A DNA stretch of 47,321 nt, from contig CAUDNR010004091.1 of assembly GCA_958430865.1 (NCBI GenBank), positions 1-47,321 of the forward strand, read 5' to 3'. This DNA is from Entrophospora sp. SA101. Taxonomy: Eukaryota > Glomeromycota > Glomeromycetes > Entrophosporales > Entrophosporaceae. The stretch's first letter is position 1, and each line of letters begins with the position of its first letter. Below the pieces are notes generated by a model. That model was not told the origin of the DNA and did no database searches. It saw only the letters and a program-made list of their open reading frames with translations. A program made the position numbers and the translations under genes. Shown in pieces: positions 22,201 through 34,200 of the stretch.

Positions 22201-22858
22201 TCAGACCAATGAATCAAGCTCAAGTGAAAACATCATAAGACAAGCAAAAAATATTGATCAAAAACATGGAAACAATAAATTTAAAGAAAAATTTTCAGAT
22301 ACACACAATATAACATATACAGAAAAGGAGTTAGATTTTATGAAAAAGAAAGCAGCAATATTTTTATTGAACCTTTTTATGAATGTGAATGATAATCTAG
22401 GTAATGCAGCAGTTGATACATCAAATAGATCAGGTAAATATAAAAGACCACAATATAAACTTCCTTCACTAGATACAGTTATAGATGTTAAATTACTCCC
22501 ATTAGCATGGAATACATCTTTTCCACCAAAATCTAACAAATATTGTGATTTGGAAGAATGTGAGCTTCCTTATAATTTTGGTTGTAATTTATCATGTGGT
22601 CACTCATATCATCATGAATGCTTTTTGTTAAATCTTTCAGAACAATGCATCTATTGCAATGAATATTTAACAAAAGGTATTATTGAAAATTCTAACATTT
22701 TTCAAAATAGTTTAAATTCTGAGGATAATTTAATTGTAGAAAATAATGATGATGATGAAAGTAATTTAGAGGATGTTGATGATAGCGAAAATATTTCTTT
22801 AGATTCTTCTGTAGATACAATTTTAGATAATCTTTTATCATTGTTTAACACTTCATAA
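19280..22858 (+). CDS. Putative transposase with zinc-binding ends and an internal tandem duplication
   Basis: I propose four exons, 19280-19287 (8 nt, ATGACGAG), 19409-19962, 20043-20479 and 20561-22858, giving 3297 nt and 1098 aa in one frame. The first exon is inferred. The N-terminal part has spaced Cys/His (YCDLEG..IECDYE, LCRKHH, CNHCKYSSDHDE), perhaps a DNA-binding zinc module. LDDYHNIH (about 342-349) may carry a catalytic Asp, and GPLHVSLNSRE (about 540) is conserved-looking. A 172-residue block (about 558-729) ending in VENFHSSLR..NIDQK is repeated exactly in frame (about 730-901). A RING-like C-terminus (about 994-1036) has CDLEEC, C..SCGHSYHHEC and CIYC. I know this protein type from unannotated repeats in such fungi but cannot name the superfamily; a DDE-type role is inference. 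Confidence 0.72.
21235..21750 (+). repeat. 516-bp tandem duplication, unit 1
   Basis: It is directly followed by an equal-length copy. The units align with no gap, and the only mismatch I found is T at 21506 versus C at 22022, changing Cys to Arg. 516 is divisible by three, so the frame is kept. Confidence 0.95.
21751..22266 (+). repeat. 516-bp tandem duplication, unit 2
   Basis: This is the second unit, ending 'gatcaaaaaca' as does unit 1. Flanking sequences diverge immediately outside the pair (c versus a before the units; attctt versus tggaaa after). Confidence 0.95.
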
Positions 22859-22986
22859 GTTTATTATTATTTCATTAAAAACATTCGTCGAATTTTACAA
22901 ATACAAAAATAACTTTTTTAAACTTTAAATTTGTTAATGATCGTCATTTTTAAAATTGACCAATCACAGAAAAAGCCCGCTATGCT

Positions 22987-22995
22987 CTTTTGAGC
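22987..22995 (+). repeat. 9-bp target-site duplication, right copy
   Basis: CTTTTGAGC follows the right terminus directly. Joining the outer flanks here (…15958 to 22996…) gives an uninterrupted open frame of about 60 codons, which supports the two flanks having once been contiguous. Confidence 0.7.
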
Positions 22996-23945
22996 ATAAC
23001 TTTCAAAATTTAAAAAATCTATTCGAGACAAAATTTTTTGTTAGATTAATATACTCCCTTCTTAAAGCTGAATTGAATGGTGGTGGGTTTTCTAAAATCC
23101 AGTGTGTGGACCACATAATATTTCAAAGATTTTGACTTTTGAGTATAGATGATCCGTACTGTAGCAAAATTTGCAGTTCGTATAATTTCAGTTCCTACTT
23201 CATCAGCTGCTTCAGAAAGGAATTGGTCCACCTTTTCTTTTATACATGACAAAAAATAAATAAATTGACATCTGAATGTGTTTTTAAATTGATATATATT
23301 TATTTCAATCACAAATTAAAATGTCCCAAAAAATGATAACAATGATATAGATATTACAATCATTGATGATGATGTAAATGTGGGAGAAAGTGATAAAAGT
23401 GATGATGGTGATGAAAGTGAGGGTGTTGATGAAGATGAAACAATTAGAATAGAAAATATATTTAGTTTAAAAAAAAAATGCACTGCATAAAATGCGCATG
23501 AGGAATTTCATGCAACTTCCCATTTCTAATTAGGATAATACTAAAAAATGTGACTTCAAACAGGATCCAAAAGTGAAAGTACAAGAAGTTGGAAATAATT
23601 TGTTTTCTGATGAAATAAATTTAATAAATGATGATCACATATATAATACAGAACTTGCAAATTCCAACTTCTATGTTCACACTAGAAAACCTTCAAATCC
23701 ACAGCCCCTCTATGGTAAACTTTTTTCCTGTCAATGTAAATGAAAAAAAAATATATATCTATAATTTTGGATTTTAAGTATATAATGATCATAATAAATT
23801 ATTTGTATTATTATTTTATATAATATTAAATTACAACTATTATTTTATATAATATTAAATTACAACTGATTATTTTTTTAAAAAAAATTTGTTTATCAAA
23901 AGAAATAGTTTGTCATTGTTGTTCTAGTAATAGTGGTAGTAGCAC
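22996..23945. other. Region with coding-like relics, no intact gene
   Basis: A minus-strand frame (23312-23046) and plus-strand fragments rich in Asp/Glu (about 23330-23460) and NLFSDEINLINDD..YVHTRKPSNPQ (about 23590-23715) look like decayed exons but match nothing I know. The plus fragments end at a GT (23713), so they could be exons of one lost gene. A short duplicated block 'attattttatataatattaa' occurs at about 23810-23870. Confidence 0.35.
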
Positions 23946-24627
23946 TTACAATTCATCAAAATCTTTTTTAGTCCAATTATTTAATGAAATTCCAAAATCT
24001 AGTGGATTCCATTCTTTATCAATTTCTAAAAAATCTAAAGAATCACTCCATACATATGATTGTGCAGATACCATTCTTTCGGTTTCTTCTGATGTTGCTA
24101 TGGTTTCAATTTTTTTAAGATAAACATTAACATTTTTTCTATTATATTGCTACAAATAAATATTTATTATTATCATTATTATCATTGTTATTATTATTGC
24201 CATTGATACTGATATTGATATTGATATTATAAACTTACATCGCCTTCAAAATAGTCCAATCTTTTCAAACTATCAACAGTTAATCCATCAATCAATATGC
24301 CTTCAACCTCGTCATCATCATCATTAGTTTTAAATATTGCAGGATATGTTGCATAGCGTACTCTGACACGTTTATATCCCTAAGTAAATTAATAATAATT
24401 AGCTTATTATATTAATTAATTAATTAGTTAACATATACCTTCAAAATGGCAGAATTTGCATTAAAATTTTTGTTAATAATATTTGAATTTGAAGATTCTG
24501 TAATAGTTGTTGTTGTTGATTTATTAATCACACGTTCAAAAATTCTTGGAGACATTAATGTACCATAGAAAAAACAACTATAAACTACATCATCATTATC
24601 ATTATGATTGTTATCAATTGAAGACAT
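23946..24627 (-). CDS. AIG2-like gamma-glutamylcyclotransferase family protein
   Basis: Three exons in transcript order (24627-24439, 24379-24239, 24149-23946) give 534 nt and 177 aa, typical of the small AIG2/GGACT fold. The N-terminus has the substrate-loop motif FFYGTLMSPRIFERVI. The middle has RVRYATYPAIF and EVEGILIDGL, where the Glu is a likely catalytic acid by family analogy. LKRLDYFEGDQYNRKNVNV is the classic 'Y/F-E-G..Y' block. The C-terminus holds SDSLDFLEIDKEWNPLDF. Related proteins cleave gamma-glutamyl bonds or gamma-glutamylamines with release of 5-oxoproline; the exact substrate cannot be told. An in-frame ATG 45 bp upstream (24672) exists, but I prefer 24627 because the extra residues precede the fold and are not family-like. 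Confidence 0.88.
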
Positions 24628-25089
24628 GTTGGTGGACTTTTTATATATTATTCTTATGAAGGTCAAAATCACGATTTTTTAAAATCGAAAAAAGATCTGC
24701 ATAAACTTTAACGGGAAAATATAATGGTTATTAACCTAAAATTTAATTGTTGTGATAGAAATGTTGCTAACTCAAAATCATGATCTTTTGTAATTATCCT
24801 TGTTTCTATTGCTTGGCATAGTTTCTAAGCTAAAATTCCTTGCGATAAGTTACGTATATATGTGGTATCAACTCGTTTCCCATATTACTTATTGTTAAAC
24901 ACAAAGAGTCTTTGAACTGCGCCAACCATATATAAAATTGTTAATTGAATGTAATAATGCTCTGGTTAACCCTGATAAAGTTTTTTTTTAATAGCTTTGA
25001 ATTAAATAATGCAATTTATAAATTGGGCAAACCAAGCAACAAGATGCTCTAATAGATTCTATGAAAAGTGTATTAGTATAGGTTTACAA
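24628..25089. other. Intergenic region
   Basis: AT-rich with a few GC-richer words. No open frame, repeat or RNA gene is recognised. Confidence 0.3.
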
Positions 25090-25793
25090 TTACGGAACCT
25101 TTTCACTACCTGGACATCTGGAAATGACATACATGGTTGATGATTTTACTCTACAATGTCAAATTCTCTTGCTTTGCCAACTTTTATATTACCTACCATG
25201 TCTTTGAAGATGCTATAAATCAACTGAAGGTGGGTTTATACAGCCAGATGGATAAGAGGAAAAAGTATTTGGTTGTTGTTAAAATGTCCAAGTAATTCAA
25301 GTAATAACTTTTTTTGGCGAGGTTTATTTAAATGATACTGTATATAATTTCAGGCAATGAATCATTGTAAAATTAAACCAGGTTTGATTGTTGCTTGCTA
25401 TGGCATAACTATAATGGAAGTTACGCAATGGTTCTTGATCATTATTCAGAAAGGAAATTCAAGAGATTTACAATCATATTAAAAGATAAAATTACAATCT
25501 TGATAATTTATGTAACGCGTTATATTGTATACATAAAAAAAGATTTTAATCCATTGTGATTTGTGATTTGCATAGTGGTAATATATTATTGCAAGGGTGT
25601 GTGGTTGTTGTTATATTACAGTTTGGATGAACAAAATTAATAGTATAAGCCATCCACCATTAAATGATAAAGCTCATAATCATCATTTAATTTTTGTATA
25701 TGTATATATGAAGGTGGTTTTACGACCACCAATATTACCTGAAATGCCTGAGGAAATGTTGGGATGTGTAACTATCAAAAAAACCAACTAACT
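25090..25793 (+). pseudogene. Decayed protein kinase gene (TKL-like, expanded family)
   Basis: Fragments in several frames match the large kinase family of these fungi. They are TWTSGND near 25105, a hydrophobic beta-strand region near 25265-25310, AMNHC..ACYGIT near 25355-25410, DHYSERKFKRF near 25437-25465, a catalytic-loop remnant reading DLHSGNILLQ near 25566-25595, and HPPLNDKAHNHHLI..RPPILPEMPEEML near 25650-25760, the usual substrate-lobe end. Stops and frameshifts separate them and the DFG region is not recognisable. The gene is clearly non-functional. Confidence 0.75.
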
Positions 25794-25799
25794 GACTAT

Positions 25800-26208
25800 T
25801 GAAGAAGAGCTTTATAAAAAGGAATTTTGAAAATGATAAATGGTAGCGATTCGCAACAAATTAGATAATGAAATTGCTAAATAAAATAAGGCAAACATTA
25901 TCAATATAATTTAATTACTAATAATTATATCTTTTATTATTAAAAGTTTGAGTTTATCCTTTTTGCTTTAGTTTATACGCAAATTTAAAATTTATAATGA
26001 AATGTACGATATTAAAAAGTAATATTATAAAGTTTTTAAAATAAAATAAGATAATATAATTTACAAAAAAAGAATTACTGTAATTAAGAAAAATTAAAAT
26101 AAAAAATTTAAACTATATAAATATTCTAATAACATTCTAATATATAAATAAATAAATAATCTACAGTATATATAATAAATATAATGATTTAATTTTTAAC
26201 TTTTGTTA
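25800..26208. other. Intergenic region
   Basis: Very AT-rich; no gene seen. It is the 3' flank of the coiled-coil gene. Confidence 0.35.
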
Positions 26209-29200
26209 TTAATAATGATTTTGTTGTCGTTGAAACGATTCAGTTGATGCATTTATTATTGAATTATTACTGAGAGATTTCCTTGATTCATCATAGATTT
26301 CTGATATTACACTATTTAAATAAAAAAAAATAATTAAATAATCAATATTCATGTGGTTAATTAAATAAAATATATTATTAGTTTTTTTGATTTTTTACCT
26401 CTCGTTATCATTTCCATCACTATAATTACTATTTCGTTGAGCTAATTTCTTACAATCAGAAGAACAATAATTACTGTAACCCTTAGTAAATCTCTTTTTA
26501 CATGGATTAATTCTACAATGGTGACAAACTGGAACTATTTTGCCATTTCCATTATTATTTTTATTTGTGGATGGTAAAAATGTTGTGGCAGATGATGATG
26601 TTGGTAAAGAGGAATTGGAAGAAGAATTATTAAAGGAAATTGGATTTTTAAAACTTCTAATTAGTGAATTCCTTTTGAAACTTTTAATGCTGCTATTATC
26701 ATCTTTAATAATTGGTGAAGACGGTGAAGACGATGATTGTAGATTTGATTGTGATGATAATGAAATTGAATGAGTTTTTGTTTTTTGTTTTGATGGTGAT
26801 GTTGTTGATGGTGTTGATAATGATTTTGATGATTTAAATTTTGACGAGGGAATAGATGATGATGGTGATGATGGTGGTGATGATGAAAATGTTAAAGTTT
26901 TAGAAAGATTGCTGTATAAGCTCGTTCTTTTAGAAGGTATTATATTTTCATTTGATTGATTCGTTGGAGTAAATTGAACAATACTAACATCATTGTTAAT
27001 AGTGTTTATGGTGCTTGTGGTGCTTGTGGTATTAATAGTGCTGGCAGTATTATTAGTGTTTGTAGTATTATGTGATGTATTGCTTGCTAATGATGTAGAA
27101 TCTGATTTTTCCGTCACATTATGATTACTAATATTGCTCATATTTATATAATCAATATTAGCATTATTACTAAGACTATTATAATTACCATAACTATTAT
27201 AATAATCATTATTATTATTATAACTATTATAACTACTAATATTAGGATTAGTTGAATCTTGAGATTGGTATTTTGTATAGAAAGAAGGTTGTCGTGAAGA
27301 TAAAAGTTGTTGCTGCTGCTGTTGCTGCGTATCGATATTATTAACAACAACTCCATTGCTATAATAAATATTATTTGATTCATCACTAGATTGTCGTTGA
27401 GCAGAAACAACATTATAAGTTGTAGGTTTTGCTGTTGTGATTACGTTATGATATCGTTGCTGTGCATATTCACCACTAGCATATTCCTCGTTATTAATAT
27501 TATTATTATACTCTTCAGCAGCACTACCATAATTAGTTGTAGTTGTAGTTGGTGTAACTAAAGGGGAATTTGTAGGGATGGTTGTCGTTAGTATTGAATT
27601 TGGATTAGTGACAAGATTAAGTTTAGGTGTAGTAGGAGTAATTGATCTGCTAAAGTTTGTATTATTTTGATTGTTGTTGCTATTGTTGGTAGTGTTAGTG
27701 AGGTATGATATATTTGATGAAGAAAATGAAGAAGATAATTGATGCTGTGATCTTTTCTTAACATAGGTTTGATATGATGGAATATTAGATGAAGGTGGTG
27801 TTGATGATAAAGATTGTAAAGATTGCGAGGGAGAAGAATTATTCAATTCATTATTATTATTAGTTGAATTAGGAATAAGTGTAGTAGAATTAAGAGGGGT
27901 AGTCAAAGTTGCACGTTTTATAAGCGTAGCAGTTTGAATTGTAGCATTTATTCGTTGTGAATGAGCAATCATAATATCTGAACTTGTTACTGGACTTATG
28001 GACACTATGTTATTATTATCAGTGATAGGATCGTTTAATTCTTCAGTTGGTGAATAACAATTTTGATTAGATGAAAATTGGTCGGGTGAAGATTGATTAG
28101 TAGTAGATGATGCTGGTAATAATAGATTACCATTATTAATAATTTTATCATCTTCTCTTCTCGTTCTTTCTTTATATTTGTTATTTTTTGATAATAAATC
28201 ATTTTGTTGTTTAATTTTTTCAAGCTCTTCTTTTAATTCTTCAATTTGTCTAATATAAATTAGATTAATACTATCATCACTAATACTACTATTATTAATG
28301 TCATCACTATTAGATTCCTCAAACTCTACCATTGGTTGACATTTGTCTAATAAAGTTTCATATTCTTGCTTCAATTTAGAAATTTCCAATTCCAAGGAAA
28401 TTTTTTCTTTTTCAATATTTTCAAGTTTTTCATCATAGCCAACTTTCAATTTAGAAATTTCCAATTCCAAAGCTGCTTTTTCTTTCTCGACCTTTTCAAG
28501 TTTCTCATGATGAAAAACGTTTAATTTAGATATTTCCAATTCCAAAGATGTCTTTTCTTTTCCGACATTCTCATATTTTTCAAATGCTGTTTTTAACTTG
28601 GAAATTTCCAATTCCAAATCTGCCTTTTCATTCTCAAGTTTAGCAAATTTGGCTTTATTTTCAATACTTTCTTGTTTCCTAATCAATTCATTATTATTAG
28701 ATGTGGCTTGTAGTCGTTCAGATTCATTTCTCAATTCTATATTTTTTTGCTTCAATTCATCATGCTTCATTTTCATTAAATCTTGTTTTTCACTTAATAC
28801 TAACAACTCGTTTGATTTAATATAAAGTTGTGTGGTTGCCTCGTCAACTTTTCCTGTTAGCAACGAGTGTTCTTTCCTGAGACCAGCTAATTCCAAAGAC
28901 AACTCATCATAATCTTTTGACAGTTTCATAAATTTAGATAAACTATTATCATGTTCCTTCTTAACTTTATCAAGTTCTTTATGTAATTTGTCATTATCAA
29001 CATTGGAGGATGATGATGATTGTGAATGCGAATTTATTTGATTTGATAATAAATTATTTTTTGATGTTAATTTATTATTTACTAATTTCAAATCAGAAAT
29101 TTGTTGTTTTAATTCACCACATTCGAATTCCAACTGCTTAATTTGTAATGTTGTGAATTTACTTTGAGTTTTCAATTCGTCACGTTGTTTCTTTAGATTT

Positions 29201-29430
29201 AAATAATTTTCTAATAGATTTGTCGTGGATACCAATTCGCCACTACCATCACCACCACCATTATTATTATTCTCGTTATTTATTATTGGAGATAACGATG
29301 GTGATGCTTTTGTATTATTGTCAATGTCGGGAGAATTTGGCGAAGAGCTTACAGATGTGGAAGCAGTAGTAATCGAAGAAGTAATGTCATCATCTTCGCT
29401 GAAATTGAATTCACTGCCGTCAGATGAAGG

Positions 29431-29486
<56 letters not shown>

Positions 29487-31210
29487 TACTAGATACAGTG
29501 TTGGAGAAATTATCTCCGCTGCCATCACCAATCTCGCCAACTTCGCCACTACTACCACTATCATTGCCACTAATAATTATACCATGTAATTTATCATTTT
29601 CCAGAGTTAATTTAGTGTTTTTATTTTGCAAAAGATCTTTTTGAAATTTGAGATTAACATATTCCGACTCTAGATCGTTTAATTTCTTGGCCAACAATTC
29701 GTTATTTTTCTTGATTAATTGAATTTCCTTGACCAATAAATCATTTTTAGAATTCAATTCGTCACGTTTACTAATAAAATAATTCAATTCGTCTTGCAAT
29801 CTTCCCATCCCGGCAGCCAGGTTATCATTTTGAATTTTTACTTGATGGTTTTGCAATTTGACAGATTCAGAATCTGACTTCAAGTCATCAGAGTCTGACT
29901 TCAAATTGTTGTAATCTAAACTTAATTTTTCATAATCTTTGCTTAACTTGTCGTAATTTTCAATTTTTTGTTGGGATTGATTTAAATACAATTCCAATAA
30001 TTGATATTTTCCACGTATATCGTCACGTTCTTTATTTATCGTGGAGATGATTGACTGGAGCTGTTTTATTGCATTGTTTAAATTTTCATTTTGCGACTTC
30101 AGAATCTCGTGTTCTTTAAAAAACTGATCGAATTGCTTTATTTGATCCTTGAGATTGGAAATTTGAGATTCCAAAGCGAAATTATGATATTTGCAATCAT
30201 CACGTTCCCATAATATAGATTTCAATTGTTCAGATTGATAATTAATATGTGATTCCAAATCATTAATTTTTTTGGTCGTTACTAGTGATAACGAGTGACC
30301 ATCGTTTATCGATGTGGGCGAAATGATAGTTGACGTTATTGATGATGATGATCTTGATGACGATAAGGATAGATTAGACGATGAGATTGCATCAGATAAA
30401 GCAGAGGATGATGGTCGTGGTGAAGATGGTGTATATAAGAAATTATTAAAAGCAGTGGCATTTATGGAGTTTGTGGTTGACATTAGAGTCGTGGTTGATT
30501 GAGGTGACATTGTAGTTGTCATTAGAGAGGTCGCAGGGGTATTTGAGGATAAAGAGATCCTTGCTGATGTTGATACAGAAGATGCAGTTGTTGATGTCGA
30601 CGAAGTAGAAGATGTAGAATTTCTAATTTTATTACCATTCGTCGAAGGATGTGATTGAGAAGAAATCGGCGTAGAAGAATAATAATTATTGGAAAGATTG
30701 TTACTGTGATTATTGATTAAATGATGATGAGGTTTACTTGAATTGGGATGATTTGAATTAACTAGTGAGGAACTGTTTTGGGTAGATGATGATGGATAAT
30801 GATAATACGGTTCAATCTCGATTATGAAATCACCGCATCTTTGAATATTATGATGATGGTGATTGAATGAATCACCAGTACTACGTTGCATATTGACCAA
30901 AGCTCCGTAATCGCTTGTTGTTATTGTACGATCTGGCAATCTTGGTAATTGTGGTATTTTATTATTGTCTTTGTTGATTATAAGGTGAGTTGGATGTGTA
31001 GTGAAGATGAAGACGAAGATTAGGAGAGATGATTATGTGATGAAGATAAGAGAGGGATAATTAGTTTAATAATGAAAGATGCAGTTGATGATGAAATTAA
31101 ATTAATAATTTGAATTTACCTGTGCTGTTGTTATTATTAATTTTATTAGAGTTACTAATGCTTTTAGAGTTATTATTGTTATTATAAATATTATATTTAT
31201 TATACGACAT
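26209..31210 (-). CDS. Large coiled-coil, low-complexity protein with C-terminal Cys motif
   Basis: Three exons in transcript order (31210-31120, 30968-26399, 26311-26209) give 4764 nt and 1587 aa. The outer exons are inferred from splice sites that keep the frame. The N-terminal 270 or so residues are Ser/Thr/Asn-rich. A long heptad-rich coiled coil runs from about 270 to 500, broken by an Asn run and acidic linkers, and resumes at about 600-960. It includes four tandem repeats built on LELEISKLK with KEK spacers. The C-terminal third is again Ser/Asn/Thr-rich. Near residues 1510-1540 lies CHHCRINPCKK..NYCSSDC, a likely small zinc-binding site. Related architectures occur in cytoskeletal or trafficking scaffolds, but I do not recognise this protein. 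Confidence 0.8.
29431..29482. repeat. Trinucleotide microsatellite encoding Asn run
   Basis: A nearly uninterrupted (TTA)n tract on the plus strand reads AAT on the coding strand and encodes the poly-Asn tract of the coiled-coil protein. Length polymorphism is expected. Confidence 0.9.
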
Positions 31211-34200
31211 TGTTTTTTTTTCTATAATTTTTATAAATTATAAAAAATTTATTATATTTTAAAAAAAAATTTTTACAAATTTCATTCGTCTCTATGTTAT
31301 TAATTATTAATTATGATTAATATGTATGGTATGTATGAAGACAGTAAGTATGATGATGATAAATTGGATAAACAAAAAAAAAAATCTATAATTTTCTCTA
31401 ATTTCTCTATGGATTTAAAAGAAATTTTAAAAATTTTTTTTAAAGAGAAGGAAACTTTCTTTGATTTTATTTATTATAAATAATAAATACCAATTTAAAA
31501 AAAAGTAAATAAATAAATATGTACTAAATTAAACAAATAAATGTAACAAATAAAAATAATACCATCATTAAAAATTTATTTAAATAGAATTGATTAAAAC
31601 TGTTGAATAAAAAAATGATTACTTTAATTAATTTAAAAAAATAAATAGATTTAATTTTAAATTTAAATTTAAAAATAAAATTTCTTTGTATTCAACATTC
31701 ATTGAGAGAAAGATGTGTCATGATGTAAAAATAATAAATATATTTATTTTTACTTATAAAATTAATATTTGTTTATATTGTCTATTATATATTTATCCCA
31801 ATCAATAATTTATTTTTGACGTCTAAACTATAAATTACCTATTTTAAAACTTGCTATCATATCTTCTATATATACAATATCATCACTATCACAGATTACT
31901 TTTAATTGAGCTTTTTCTAATTTAACTATTTTGTGAAATAAAAAAAATAAATTTTCCAAAAAAAAGTTTATATAATAACTAAAAGTAAACAATAAATCTA
32001 TAATCGCTAATACTGAAACATAAATTTCCATTATTCATTATCGCGCATCGTATCCTCCATTCATACATTCATCCGTCCGTTCATTCATACATCTATTCAT
32101 CCGTTTCATACTGAAAAGCTACAGAATAATTTCAGGGTTCAAATTTTAGTAACCAGAAATTTATTATCATAATACAAAATGAACCTGAACGATCTGCCTA
32201 TAGCGCGGTCAAACATGTCATAAAGGCAAAATAAGTGCACGGTAAATATTTCAAATCCGAAACATTTCCTTCAACAGGAAAAATGATTTTTATTCCAGCA
32301 TAAAAATTGTTATAAATTTTTTGCTCTAAATCCCCAAAATAGACGGGTCGTCTTTTCGAAGCATTTGCTAGTACTTATTGGTCCACAATATATTACTAGC
32401 CGAGATATTAATATTAATATCTGTTCTGGTTTAGAGTGAAATTTGCGGGCCTTTTTTTTTGAAGCTTGGCTGAACAACCACATCCACAATTTACCTACTT
32501 TAAATTTAGGGTTGTATTTGTCGTAAAGGTCTCAAAAGTAGTCTTTTTTTTAGAGGATCGAAAGACCAGCCTTTAAATGTGGTCTCTGAATTGGTTAAGA
32601 AGACTGTTTAAAAAGATTAAGAAGGTCAGTTTAAAAATGCCGGTTAAAGACTATTTGGTTCTGGATATTTGTAATTAAAATTATAATAAGCAAAGTTTAT
32701 TTATTTATTAACCGTTGTATACATATTGTGTAATAATGTAGTAATAGTTATTATATGAATAAAAAAACCGGGATTAATCACAAGCACAAAAACCTTAAAT
32801 TTTAATAAAGATTACCAATTTTGAATGGGTCACGTGTATAAGAATTTTATTATTGGTTATTATTGTAGTACATGATTTACACAAATATTAAGAGTATTGT
32901 GATTACTATGACTCGACTCATTACATGGCTACTTCTTAGTGCCTACATCTGGACCTCTCTTCCAATATACTAACTATATTGTTAAATGTCATTTGCTTAG
33001 TGGCTTTCGTTGTATATAATTATCTTCTAGATCACTCGTGGCGCAATTTTTTCTAGATATAGAGTTTTATCATTACGCTTTTAACTTTGTGAATAGCACT
33101 GACCGGAACCTGAAAGGTCATCTCCAATTTAATTCTGATAGCAAACAAGAAATTTTAAAGTGATAAAAAAATACAGAGAAATTATATAATAAGAAGATTT
33201 TTGAAAATTTGGATCAAGAGTTTTGTATTCACTTTCAAAATTAAAAATTAACGTTAATTCGATCGATTTATCTAAACAGCATGCACAAGCCCTTGAATCT
33301 TCATAAATTCTGAGGCTGGTTACATATATATATATATATGAATCTTTTTTGTGTTATGATGGAGCATTCGAATAATTGACATAAATTATAGGAATAATAC
33401 CATTGTAATGCATGAATTGCATGTTACTCTTATCAGTTAATCAGTTATTGATACTTTTGATTACATTACTAGGATCAAATTGTGTTGAACGTAAATTTTA
33501 GAATATAATAATGCAAGTATTTTTTCTACTTGTTAAATTGTTTATAATGATAGACATGATGAACAATTTATAGACTACTTTAATTTTACAACAGGAATTA
33601 AATAGTTGAACTTATGCATGTTTATAACAATTCCGTCCGATAAGTGTTGCAATTATTATCTAATCAGAGTGGCTGTTGTAAATTTGGAAGATGATAGAAG
33701 ATTATATCGTTATACAAAAATCTTAATACCAAATTCTGACTAAGAAAAAAACCATTGCTAGTATGGTTAAAAAGAGGGTAAAAAGTAAAGGATAATGTGA
33801 AAAAAGTAACTTTGAGTCTATATGCAGCTTTTCATGCAAAACATTGCTTAGAAAAACTATACAGTGTAGATCTTGGTTTTTTTTATTTATATATAAAATA
33901 GAATATAATAATGGAACATTCTATTCTTAATAAATAATTTAACTAGTAGGCAATAGTGATATTTCTCCGATTATTTTAAACTTCTTAAATGGATTAATTA
34001 TTATAGTAACTATCTTGTTACCTATTTGAACTTATAAAAGCCTAATTTACTATATATTGTGTAACCTGACAATTTCGGGCTTAGAGAACAAGCCATATCG
34101 CGGTGTAAAATAAAAAACCATTACGAGATAAATAATCCAGATATTTTTCTGGTGTTCCAATTGTAAATATTTGAATTTTTTTATTTCACTTAATAAGAAC

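Larger units (their letters stand above)
19098..22986 (+). mobile_element. Large DNA transposon (3.9 kb) with TIRs, family not recognised
   Basis: The left end AGCATAGCGGGCTTAAATTT (19098) and the right end, read on the minus strand, AGCATAGCGGGCTTTTTCTG, share a perfect 14-bp terminal inverted repeat with weaker similarity beyond (gattggt in both). It encodes one four-exon gene. The bases flanking 19098 (gggtgttca) do not match those after 22986 (cttttgagc); the latter match the flank of the other left end at 15950-15958. The 9-bp target duplication recalls Mutator-like elements, but the protein has no MULE motif that I recognise. Confidence 0.82.

Noticed and set aside
21471..22238. Two identical 83-codon frames 516 bp apart
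   Set aside because: They are out-of-frame shadows of the duplicated transposase segment; their identity only reflects the duplication.
19098..22986. Treating 19098-22986 as a simple insertion with its own target duplication
   Set aside because: The left flank gggtgttca does not match the right flank cttttgagc; the match is with the flank at 15950.
26540..30502. Several plus-strand frames rich in Asp/Glu or Leu opposite the coiled-coil gene
   Set aside because: They are antisense shadows of Ser/Asn/Thr-rich low-complexity codons, not genes.
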